Positions 1-6,618 of a stretch of DNA of 8,705 nt are shown piece after piece. Source of the stretch: Oscillospiraceae bacterium. Lineage in GTDB: Bacteria; Bacillota; Clostridia; Oscillospirales; Ruminococcaceae. The first letter of the stretch is position 1. Each line of letters opens with the position of its first letter. Below the pieces are notes generated by a model. It had not been told where the DNA came from and did no database searches. It worked only from the letters and a program-made list of their open reading frames with translations. The DNA is taken from the NCBI GenBank assembly GCA_017424665.1, contig JAFOYK010000168.1, positions 1 through 8,705 on the forward strand, given 5' to 3'. A program made the position numbers and the translations under genes.

Positions 1-1973
1 CCGCAATAGGTTTCGGCCTTGTTGCCGCAAACCTCTTTTTCGGTTTTTACCCGGCGCTTTCCCTTGACGGAACTTCCGCGGAAATTACCGGAACAGTTAC
101 CGAAATTTCGGCAAAAGGTGGAAACCCTGTTTTTAAAATTAAACCCGATTCGGTGGATATTGAAGATTCGCCGCAAAAAATCACAGTTCTTGTTTCCGGT
201 TGGAACGAAAACTTTGCAAAACCTTATGATAAAGTTTCCTGCAACGTAACTTTTTCCGTTTACGATTCCAACGATTTCAGCGAAGTTCTTGAAAACCGTG
301 CCGGAAAAATCAAAATTTATGCTTACACAAATTCGCCAATCGAAATTATCGGGAAAGAAAATTCTTCTTTCGGGTTTTACATAAACTTTATCCGTGAAAA
401 TGTTTCTTCGGTGATTTATAAATTTTTCCCGGATTGGAAAGCACCTTTCACCGAACAGATACTTATCGGGACCCGAGGCGAACTTGAAAACGAAATTACC
501 GAAGCTTTCCGAAAAAGCGGAATGAGCCATATTCTTGCGGTTTCGGGAATGCACATGGCTGTGATCGTTAATCTTTTTGAAAAGTTTTTCGGGCTTTTTC
601 CTTTCGGGAAAACAAAAAGAAATGCCAGATCGGGTTTTATAATTGTTTTTATAATTTTCTATATGGCACTTTGCGGATTTGGAATGTCGGTAATCCGCTC
701 CGGTTTCATGCTTATCTTCCACTATCTTTCGAAGATTTTCTTTTCCGGTTCAAAACCAATTGAAAACCTTGGAATTGCAATTGTAACCGTTCTTCTTTTC
801 GACCCTTTTGCCGCCTGCGATTCTGGTTTCCTTATGTCCGTTTTCTCCTGCGGAGCAATTTTCATTTTTGCGCCGCACCTTAAAGCATTTATCGTCAAGC
901 ATCTTAAAGCGGAAGAGAAATATTTGGTAAAATATTTTGCGGAAACCTTTTCCGCAAGCACCGTTGCTTTTCTTTCCGTTCTTCCGGTTTCTGCGGCGGT
1001 TTTCGGAAAAATTTCTCTTGCCTCGCCTTTTTCAAATCTTTTTGCGGGTTTTCTTACCCAATATATAATCGTTTTCGGCCTTATCACCGTTTTGCTCGGA
1101 TTTATTCCGTTTTTAAGTTTCGCCGCAGGCGGAACGGCCTTTATTGTTTCTGTTTTCGAAACTTTGCTTTTGATGGTCGCAAAATTTTTTGCCGGTTTTT
1201 CCTTTCTTTATGCCGATGCTTCGGAAAGCTGGTTTTATATCTGGATACTCGGCTCCGCGGTTCTGATTCTTGTTCCGATAATTGTTCTTAAAAACCTTCG
1301 TTTCCTAAAACATTCGCTTCTTGCGGCCGCTTTTGTTCTTGTTTTCGGAATTTTGCTCAACCAGATTTTCTTTTCGGGCGTTGCGGAAATCAAAATTTCC
1401 GCACTTGAGCACGGCACTGCTATTTCGTGCTCAAAAGATAAAAATTCCGTGCTCATAACAAACGGGGTTTCCGGCTCCGACGTTTATAACATAGATTTCC
1501 CAAGTTCCGGCTTCAAAACCGTCATAAGTTTAAACCCTTCTTCCGATTCCGCAGAATATTCGGTCATTGATTCCGCAGACCCTGAAAAAGCATTTTTAAG
1601 CGGCGAAGATTCCCTTGGAAGATTTGAATTTTCCGAAAAGATTTCCGAAGGAGAATTTTACTTTTCCGAAAGCGATTTTGTAAAAATTTTTCCGGATTAT
1701 GCCGCCGCTTTTGAGATAAACGGTGTAAGAGTTCTATACATTTTCTCAAAATGTGATATAATGAAGATTGAACCAAAATTCCGCCGCGCCGATATCATTA
1801 TTCTTGAAGGAGTTTCGCCCGAAGATTTTCCCGTTCTCCGTTGCGATTATCTCATTCTTCGTGAAATGGGCGGCTATTACAGCGGAACAGATGAAATCAT
1901 AACCCTTAAAAACGGCGAAATAAACTTTTTCGCTTTTAACGGAAATTTAAAGAAAGGAAGTGCTGCCGGGTGA
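1..1973 (+). CDS. comEC: ComEC/Rec2-type DNA uptake channel protein, 5'-truncated by the window
   Basis: The frame is open from nt 3 (first full codon) with no stop, so the true start lies upstream; a GTG at 153 is internal. In order there is a hydrophobic segment and an OB-like soluble stretch (nt ~60-270, the usual N-terminal ComEC domain), the competence core containing SHILAVSGMH (nt 525-554), then about nine or ten hydrophobic segments up to nt ~1380. The family forms the inner-membrane channel that carries single-stranded DNA into the cell during transformation. The soluble C-terminal tail (nt ~1389-1970) sits where many homologues have a metallo-beta-lactamase domain, but the HxHxDH metal motif is absent. 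The visible 656 residues are compatible with the roughly 750-residue family size. It overlaps holA by four bases. The identity is secure; whether DNA uptake works here cannot be told. Confidence 0.93.
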   Translation, partial: AIGFGLVAANLFFGFYPALSLDGTSAEITGTVTEISAKGGNPVFKIKPDSVDIEDSPQKITVLVSGWNENFAKPYDKVSCNVTFSVYDSNDFSEVLENRAGKIKIYAYTNSPIEIIGKENSSFGFYINFIRENVSSVIYKFFPDWKAPFTEQILIGTRGELENEITEAFRKSGMSHILAVSGMHMAVIVNLFEKFFGLFPFGKTKRNARSGFIIVFIIFYMALCGFGMSVIRSGFMLIFHYLSKIFFSGSKPIENLGIAIVTVLLFDPFAACDSGFLMSVFSCGAIFIFAPHLKAFIVKHLKAEEKYLVKYFAETFSASTVAFLSVLPVSAAVFGKISLASPFSNLFAGFLTQYIIVFGLITVLLGFIPFLSFAAGGTAFIVSVFETLLLMVAKFFAGFSFLYADASESWFYIWILGSAVLILVPIIVLKNLRFLKHSLLAAAFVLVFGILLNQIFFSGVAEIKISALEHGTAISCSKDKNSVLITNGVSGSDVYNIDFPSSGFKTVISLNPSSDSAEYSVIDSADPEKAFLSGEDSLGRFEFSEKISEGEFYFSESDFVKIFPDYAAAFEINGVRVLYIFSKCDIMKIEPKFRRADIIILEGVSPEDFPVLRCDYLILREMGGYYSGTDEIITLKNGEINFFAFNGNLKKGSAAG

Positions 1974-3055
1974 TTTTTAAAGATATGGAAGAAGTTCGCC
2001 GCCATCTGCGAATTGGCGTTCCCCTTCCCTGCTATTTTATCGGCGGCAGCGACGACCAGCGCAAGCGCACCATTCTTAACAAAATCGTTTCCATTACTAC
2101 CGAAGGCGGAACCGGTTTTGATACCCACCGTTTTTCCGGAAACGTTTCTGCGGATACCGTCGGCGATGCCGCTTTTGAAATCACTTTCGGCGGCGGAAGA
2201 AGATGCGTTGTCTGCGAAGATCTTCCTTTCGGAAGCATGGGTGAAAACGAATTTAAAAAATTCGAACAGCTTGTTACCGAAGTTTCGGAAATGGGCGGTT
2301 CCACCGTTCTTGTTTTCGCTTTCTATTCCGTTGAAACCGAACCCAAAAAAGATTCCAAAGCGAAAAGCGAGAGCAAAACCGGAAAGAAAAACCGCGTTGA
2401 AGCTCTTAAAAAACTTGTTGATAAATGTTCCGGCGGCGTTATAAACTGTGAAACGCCCACCACCGCCGAACTTTGCACCATTATTGAAAAAACCTGCGCA
2501 AAATATAAATGCAGCATCCACCGTGACCTTTGTTCCTATATGGTCGAACGCTGCGGAAACGATTCCGCCCTTCTTATCAACGAAGCAAGAAAGGTTGCGG
2601 AATATAAGGGCAGCGGAATTATTTCAAAAGCGGATATCGACCTTATGACCTGCGCAACCCCGGACGCAAAAGTTTTTGACCTTTCCGCAAAAATTTCCGC
2701 AAAAGACAAAACCGGGGCTTTTGCCGTTCTTCAGGAACTTCGCGAAATGGGAGAATCCGCCCCGCTTATCCTCAACATTCTTTCCGGAATGTATATCGAT
2801 ATGTTCAGGGCAAAATCCGCCCGTTCTTCCGGAAAAACAAAGTTCGACGTTGCGGCGGATTTCCCGAAAAGTTACCCCAAACCCCGCCAGTTCCTCATCG
2901 ACCGCGCCATGACCGCCCAGAGCAGATATTCTTCCGAAGCACTTCTTTGCTGCCTTGATACTCTTCTTGACGCCGAACAGCGAATGAAGAGCACCGGCGG
3001 AGACGCAGACATCATTCTTGATGAAACCGTCGCAAAACTTTTTTCCATTAAATAA
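1970..3055 (+). CDS. holA: DNA polymerase III delta subunit (clamp-loader subunit)
   Basis: The 361-residue product has the usual size and layout of HolA: a CYFIGGSDDQ start of the AAA+-like domain (residues 21-30), the HRFSGN and GGRRCVVCED segments (53-83) that match the family 'PFf..rRlV' region, a central helical domain, and a C-terminal collar domain ending in LLDAEQRMKS (332-341). In the family this subunit opens the beta sliding clamp within the replicative clamp loader. The GTG start at 1970 is favoured because AAGGAAG at 1954-1960 stands 9 nt upstream and the start overlaps the comEC stop (GTGA). An ATG at 1985 is the alternative. Residues 126-142 form a Lys/Ser-rich low-complexity linker between the first and second domains. 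The comEC-holA order is common in Bacillota. Confidence 0.95.
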   Translation: MIFKDMEEVRRHLRIGVPLPCYFIGGSDDQRKRTILNKIVSITTEGGTGFDTHRFSGNVSADTVGDAAFEITFGGGRRCVVCEDLPFGSMGENEFKKFEQLVTEVSEMGGSTVLVFAFYSVETEPKKDSKAKSESKTGKKNRVEALKKLVDKCSGGVINCETPTTAELCTIIEKTCAKYKCSIHRDLCSYMVERCGNDSALLINEARKVAEYKGSGIISKADIDLMTCATPDAKVFDLSAKISAKDKTGAFAVLQELREMGESAPLILNILSGMYIDMFRAKSARSSGKTKFDVAADFPKSYPKPRQFLIDRAMTAQSRYSSEALLCCLDTLLDAEQRMKSTGGDADIILDETVAKLFSIK

Positions 3056-3065
3056 CGGAGGTTTC

Positions 3066-3677
3066 ATGGAAAATTCACAAAAACGTATTAAAATAAAGGA
3101 AACCATTGTTGTTGAAGGAAAATATGATAAGATCCGCCTTGCGCCGCTTTTCGACGCAAACATAATCGAACTTGGCGGATTCAGAATTTACAACAACAAA
3201 GACCGCCTTGCGCTTATCCGCAGAATTGCCGAGAAAAACGGAATAATAATCCTTACGGATTCGGATTCCGCCGGTTTTCGTTTAAGACATTATCTTTCAT
3301 CTGCTGTTCCGAAAGCGAACATAAAAAACGTTTTTATTCCGAACGTTTCCGGAAAGGAAAAACGCAAAGCAAAACCCGGAAAAGAAAATCTTATCGGGGT
3401 AGAAGGAATGACCACCGAAGTTCTTCTTTCCGCTTTTAAAAAAGCAGGAATCGACCCGGAAAGCGGAATTTCCGAAAGGACCGAACCTTTCAGCAAAACT
3501 TTTCTTTATGAAATCGGCCTTTCCGGAAAAGCAAATTCTTCCGAAACAAGAAGAATAATCTGCGAACATTTTTCTCTTCCAAAAATGCTTTCCGCAAATT
3601 CACTTGCGGAAATTTTACCGATAATCACCACCGAAGCGGAACTTGTTTCCGTTATTGAAAAAATTAAGGAAAACTGA
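3066..3677 (+). CDS. rnmV: RNase M5-like Toprim protein (5S rRNA maturation family)
   Basis: The 203-residue product carries a Toprim domain: IVVEGKYD at residues 14-21 (catalytic Glu17) and TDSDSAG at 64-70 (metal-binding Asp65 and Asp67). After it come the LIGVEGM segment (109-115) and a C-terminal helical region, the layout of RNase M5 with its DUF4093-type tail. RNase M5 trims precursor 5S rRNA in Bacillota. Bacillus RnmV has TDPD and is encoded next to ksgA; here the motif is TDSD and the gene follows holA, so family membership is firm but the exact substrate is inferred. The ATG at 3066 is chosen because CGGAGG at 3056-3061 lies just upstream; an earlier in-frame TTG at 3018 lies inside holA without a comparable site. 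The gap to holA is 10 nt, so co-transcription is likely. Confidence 0.85.
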   Translation: MENSQKRIKIKETIVVEGKYDKIRLAPLFDANIIELGGFRIYNNKDRLALIRRIAEKNGIIILTDSDSAGFRLRHYLSSAVPKANIKNVFIPNVSGKEKRKAKPGKENLIGVEGMTTEVLLSAFKKAGIDPESGISERTEPFSKTFLYEIGLSGKANSSETRRIICEHFSLPKMLSANSLAEILPIITTEAELVSVIEKIKEN

Positions 3678-3692
3678 AAGGAGGCGCCCCGA

Positions 3693-5018
3693 ATGAAAAT
3701 AAACAGCCTTACGTTCCTATATCTTTTTCTGCCGGCGGCGCTTATAATTTTTAACCTTACCCCGCAGAAATTCAAAAAAATCTCTCTTTTCGCGGTTTCT
3801 TTTGCGTTTATTGCGCTTTCACAACCGGAAAATTTTCTTTTGATTTTAGCTGATGCGGTTTTTCTTTTTATGCTTTCTAAAATTATGTATAAAAAACGTG
3901 AAAACCCGAAAACAAAAAAGGCAATTTTCGTTTTTGCTCTTGTCTGCAACGCGGCTGTGATAATCGTTTCTTCCGTTTCCAATCAGATTTACGGAAGATT
4001 TGCCCCCTTTGCGGCAATGGTCGTTTCTTTCACCGCCATCGGATATTTTGTTGATCTTTATAAAAATGAAACCGAACCCATTGATTCCTTCTTCGATTTT
4101 GCGGTTTTCCTTGCGTTTTTCGGAAAACTTTTCCGCGGACCTCTTCTTCGCGCAAAAGACCTGAAATTTCTTCCGAATTATAACAAATTTTCCCTTTCCG
4201 AAACCGGAAACGGACTTTATTATATCATTCGCGGACTTGCAAAATATGTTGTTCTTGCCCTTCCGCTTGTTCAGCTTCATGAAAAACTTCTTGCTTCCAA
4301 CTCCGAAGAAATTTCTGTTTTCGGGGTCTGGCTCGATATGTTCGTTTTCGCAATGATGCTCTTTTTCGATCTTTCGGGCTTTTGCGATATGGCAAGAGGC
4401 CTTGGCCGATGCTTTGGGCTGGATCTTCCCCAGAACTTTTATTTTCCTTTCCAAAGTCCTTCCGTTTCGGATTTTCTCGACAGATTCAACATGACTGTAA
4501 CCGGATTTTTCCGTCATTACGTTTATGACGTTCTTCGAAACGACAAAAATTCCCGCCCCCAGTTTATTGTAAACACCGTTCTTATCTGCATGCTTTGCGG
4601 AACCTGGTTCGGAATTGAAATGAATTTCATCCTTTGGGGACTTTATATCGCGGCATTCATAATCATCGAAGAGCTCTTCCTCGGAAGATTTCTTGAAAAA
4701 CTTCCGCATTTCTTCGCAAGAGCCTATACCTTTGCGGTAACCATGTTCTCCATGGTGATTTTTTCCAACTCCGAAACCGGGTTTATTTTCGATTCCTTCA
4801 AAGCTATGTTCGGAATAAACGCGCCCATGACCACCGACGGAATCGTTTATATCATTTCCCAGAACGTGTTCCTTCTTCTTGCGGGAAGTTTCTTCATGTT
4901 AAGCGCGTTCAGCATGCTCATACATTATCTTTATAAGAAAAAACCCGCTCTTTACAGCGCTGTTGCGGTTTTGGAAAGCGCTTTTCTGCTGGTTCTTATA
5001 ACCGCTGAGCTTCTCTGA
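3693..5018 (+). CDS. MBOAT-family membrane protein (AlgI/DltB-like) lacking the catalytic histidines; probable pseudoenzyme
   Basis: This 441-residue protein is hydrophobic throughout, with about ten membrane segments. Family landmarks align without gaps to AlgI as I remember it: SFTAIGYFVDLYK (112-124) for the SFyTFq..sY..DvY region, FFGKLFRGPLLRA (142-154) for FFP.l.aGPI.R, LPQNFYFPFQSPSVSDF (245-261), then RFNMTVTGFFRHYVYDVL (264-281), and GTWFGIEMNFILWG (303-316). Active members move acyl groups across the membrane for O-acylation of polysaccharides or teichoic acid, using an invariant His in WHG and a second in RWH. Here these are Phe306 and Asn266, the IPLGG loop is DVLRN, and the later WG..HG His is also missing. 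Acyltransfer by the usual mechanism is therefore unlikely. AAAGGAGG at 3677-3684 supports the ATG. The next gene encodes the usual partner type. The role is unknown; a scaffold, channel or sensor is only inference. Confidence 0.8.
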   Translation: MKINSLTFLYLFLPAALIIFNLTPQKFKKISLFAVSFAFIALSQPENFLLILADAVFLFMLSKIMYKKRENPKTKKAIFVFALVCNAAVIIVSSVSNQIYGRFAPFAAMVVSFTAIGYFVDLYKNETEPIDSFFDFAVFLAFFGKLFRGPLLRAKDLKFLPNYNKFSLSETGNGLYYIIRGLAKYVVLALPLVQLHEKLLASNSEEISVFGVWLDMFVFAMMLFFDLSGFCDMARGLGRCFGLDLPQNFYFPFQSPSVSDFLDRFNMTVTGFFRHYVYDVLRNDKNSRPQFIVNTVLICMLCGTWFGIEMNFILWGLYIAAFIIIEELFLGRFLEKLPHFFARAYTFAVTMFSMVIFSNSETGFIFDSFKAMFGINAPMTTDGIVYIISQNVFLLLAGSFFMLSAFSMLIHYLYKKKPALYSAVAVLESAFLLVLITAELL

Positions 5019-5054
5019 TTTTGATTTTTTGTTTTTTGAAAGGAGGTTTTGCCG

Positions 5055-6146
5055 ATGAAAAAATTCGCAGCGTTTATCATAATCACAATGGTGCTCAGCA
5101 TGAGCACGGCCGCGCTCTTAAATGTTTTTTTCGCGGAAAGCCTTCCTTCCGGAGAAAATTTTCTTGACAAAATTGAAAATTCCCTTTCCGAAAATATTCC
5201 CTTCCGCGAAAAACTTTCCGGGCTTATGGATGCCGTCCGATATTCTTCCGGCGTAAGACATTTTGATAATATTTATATCGGAAACGACGGCAGCCTTCTT
5301 CTTGACATTGAAAAACCCACTTCAAGAACTTTTTCCGCCGCCAAAAACTACGTTCTTGCTTTCGCCGAAAAAAATCAGGTAAAGCCTTATTTCATGCTTA
5401 TTCCCACCGCTTCGGTTATCCTTCAGCAGGAACTTGACTCTTTCATCGGGAAAGATATTTATAACCAGCGAAACATGATCAACAACATGTATTCGGAATT
5501 TGGCGGAAAAGTTCGCACCACAGATATTTACCAGACTCTTTATGACCACAGGAGCGAATATATTTATTACCACACGGAAAATCTTCCCACTTCCCTTGGC
5601 GGATATTATATTTACGGCGAACTTTGCAGCAGACTTGGAATTGAACAAACGCCGATGGACACTTTTTCCGTAGCTTATGCCGCCCACGGTTTTTACGGAA
5701 GCCTTGCAACAGATTTTTTCAGGCAATATTCCTCTTCGGATTTTGTTTCTCTTTATGAATATAACGGTGGAAGCGTTATTCTTGAGCGCCGGGAAAACAA
5801 CGGTTCCATAAAAATTTCCGAAAGCCTTTTTGTTTATAACGAAGAAACTTTCGAAGATAAGACCGATATGGTCTTCGGCGGAATTTCCCCGGTTATGGAA
5901 ATAACTTCGGCCGAAAGCCTTGGCGAAAGAAGTTCCATCCTTATTTTCGGCGACGAAAGCGCAAAAAGCTGGCTTCCCTTCCTTTCTTCCAATTTCGGAA
6001 AAATAACTTTTGTGGAACTTGATCTTGCGGATGAAAAACTGCTTTCAAAAATTTCCGCAGCGGATTATGACGAAATTCTTTTCGCTTACGGCGCTTCTAC
6101 TTTTGTTGAAGGAATAGCTTTTGAAAAACTTGAATTTATCGGATAA
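5055..6146 (+). CDS. DHHW/AlgJ-like extracytoplasmic protein with a lost SGNH-type active site; probable pseudoenzyme
   Basis: The 363-residue product starts with a hydrophobic segment (residues 3-27) with no convincing cleavage site, so it is probably membrane-anchored and faces outward. The family pattern is retained: YYHTENLPTSLGGYYIY (171-187) aligns with the 'YY.TDHHWTtlGAyyaY' signature, FYGSL (213-217) with the F.GSL motif, FGGISPVMEI (274-283) with FlGGN.PlvkI, and FGDESAKSWLPFL (298-310) with the '.DSYansfvPFL' block. Active AlgJ/AlgX relatives acetylate exported polysaccharide with a Ser-His-Asp triad. Here DHHW is ENLP (175-178) and the expected Ser is Glu301. Downstream of an MBOAT gene this is the standard partner arrangement. 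AAAGGAGG at 5039-5046 stands 8 nt before ATG 5055; a TTG at 5049 is too close to it. Family placement is fairly sure; function is unknown. Confidence 0.75.
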   Translation: MKKFAAFIIITMVLSMSTAALLNVFFAESLPSGENFLDKIENSLSENIPFREKLSGLMDAVRYSSGVRHFDNIYIGNDGSLLLDIEKPTSRTFSAAKNYVLAFAEKNQVKPYFMLIPTASVILQQELDSFIGKDIYNQRNMINNMYSEFGGKVRTTDIYQTLYDHRSEYIYYHTENLPTSLGGYYIYGELCSRLGIEQTPMDTFSVAYAAHGFYGSLATDFFRQYSSSDFVSLYEYNGGSVILERRENNGSIKISESLFVYNEETFEDKTDMVFGGISPVMEITSAESLGERSSILIFGDESAKSWLPFLSSNFGKITFVELDLADEKLLSKISAADYDEILFAYGASTFVEGIAFEKLEFIG

Positions 6147-6147
6147 C

Positions 6148-6180
6148 AAAAAATCCCCGGCCAAACGGCCGGGGATTTTT
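6148..6180. terminator. Strong intrinsic terminator, probably bidirectional
   Basis: A perfect 10-bp stem, ATCCCCGGCC (6153-6162) and GGCCGGGGAT (6167-6176), closes an AAAC loop. A-run 6148-6153 precedes it and T-run 6176-6180 follows it, so both strands read as stem plus U-tract. It starts directly after the stop of the DHHW-like gene and lies 24-56 nt beyond the stop of the convergent zinc-ribbon gene, so it should end both transcription units. Confidence 0.95.
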
Positions 6181-6203
6181 ATTTAACTGAAAAATATCAG
6201 AAA

Positions 6204-6482
6204 TTATTCTTCGTTTTTCATTTTTGCGAAGCATTCGCTGCAGTAAACAGGGCGATCTTCTCTGGGTTTGAAAGGAACTTTTGCTTCGCATCCGCATGCT
6301 GCGCAAGTGGTGGTGTACATTTCTTTCTGGGTTTTGATTTTGTTTTTGCGAGCATCACGGCAATCTTTGCAACGCTGGGGTTCGTTTACAAATCCGCGTT
6401 CTGCATAGAATTCCTGTTCTCCTGCAGTGAAAGTAAATTCTTTTCCGCATTCTTTGCAAACTAAGGTTTTGTCTTCGTACAT
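6204..6482 (-). CDS. Small double zinc-ribbon protein (CxxC-x17-CxxC type)
   Basis: The 92-residue product has four CxxC pairs: Cys9/12 and Cys38/41 form the first ribbon, within the typical 'L.C.eCgkeF.FtagEQeFYaerGF.nePqRCk.CR' pattern, and Cys60/63 and Cys81/84 form the second with exactly 17 residues between the pairs and the conserved VPFKPREDRPVYC core. This is the probable zinc-binding family common in Clostridia and other anaerobes, whose function is not established; binding nucleic acid or protein through zinc is a reasonable guess. The start at 6482 follows AGAGGT with 5 nt spacing; extending to 6533 would add 17 residues without a better site. Downstream is the shared terminator. 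Upstream on the same strand, 136 nt away, is the sigma factor gene. Confidence 0.88.
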   Translation of the reverse strand: MYEDKTLVCKECGKEFTFTAGEQEFYAERGFVNEPQRCKDCRDARKNKIKTQKEMYTTTCAACGCEAKVPFKPREDRPVYCSECFAKMKNEE

Positions 6483-6618
6483 GTTTTTACCTCTTTTTTT
6501 GAATAAATGTATTTGCCCTTGGTTTTTCAACAACCGCTAAATAGAAAGAAATAGATGTTGCCGGGGTGCCACGGAGCATTCGTATATCCAGTCTTTTAAG
6601 ACCGCATACCAAAAATAA
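6483..6618 (-). other. 136-nt spacer between two minus-strand genes with hairpin potential
   Basis: This spacer is not coding. Read on the minus strand, right after the sigma factor stop, nt 6580-6609 can form a hairpin with GTCT-TAAA-AGAC at its tip and an outer GTAT/ATAC-like part (10 pairs, including two G-U, with one mismatch). A GC-rich stretch follows (6558-6576), and then CAACA at 6554-6558 can pair with TGTTG at 6519-6523. No U-tract follows these stems, so they do not look like terminators. I do not recognise a known riboswitch or RNA family, and a tRNA cannot be folded. It may be a leader element of the zinc-ribbon gene, a small RNA, or nothing. Confidence 0.3.
6494..6522 (-). promoter_or_regulatory. 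Possible promoter for the zinc-ribbon gene
   Basis: On the minus strand TTGAAA (6517-6522) is followed, after 17 nt, by TTTATT (6494-6499), which matches four of six bases of the -10 consensus. Transcription would start only about 6-10 nt downstream, leaving a very short leader with AGAGGT inside it. The spacing is ideal but the -10 is weak, so the gene may instead be read through from the sigma factor gene. Confidence 0.35.

Noticed and set aside
2345..2395. Lys/Ser-rich low-complexity stretch in HolA as a possible insertion or frameshift.
   Set aside because: The frame is intact on both sides and the location is between domains, so it looks like an ordinary variable linker.
3018..3065. Upstream TTG start for the RNase M5-like gene, adding 16 residues.
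   Set aside because: It lies inside holA without a ribosome site, whereas ATG 3066 has CGGAGG directly upstream and matches the family N-terminus.
2134..3528. The palindrome TTCCGGAA occurs at least five times (2134, 2782, 2827, 3347, 3521), far above chance, suggesting an uptake signal or binding site near comEC.
   Set aside because: Every copy lies in the same codon phase as TCC-GGA within Ser-Gly-(Lys/Asn/Met), using this genome's favoured Ser and Gly codons, so coding preference explains it.
5019..5054. Gap between the MBOAT and DHHW-like genes checked for a promoter or terminator.
   Set aside because: It holds T-runs without a stem and only the ribosome site AAAGGAGG; no promoter boxes are visible.
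6546..6610. A plus-strand tRNA reading of the GC-rich spacer, which ends in CCA and contains paired arms.
   Set aside because: No T-arm with a TTC-type loop, no acceptor pairing at the right distance and no anticodon arm of the right size can be drawn. A T-box reading of GGGGTGCCACGG also fails, because it does not match the conserved order and the flanking genes face the other way.
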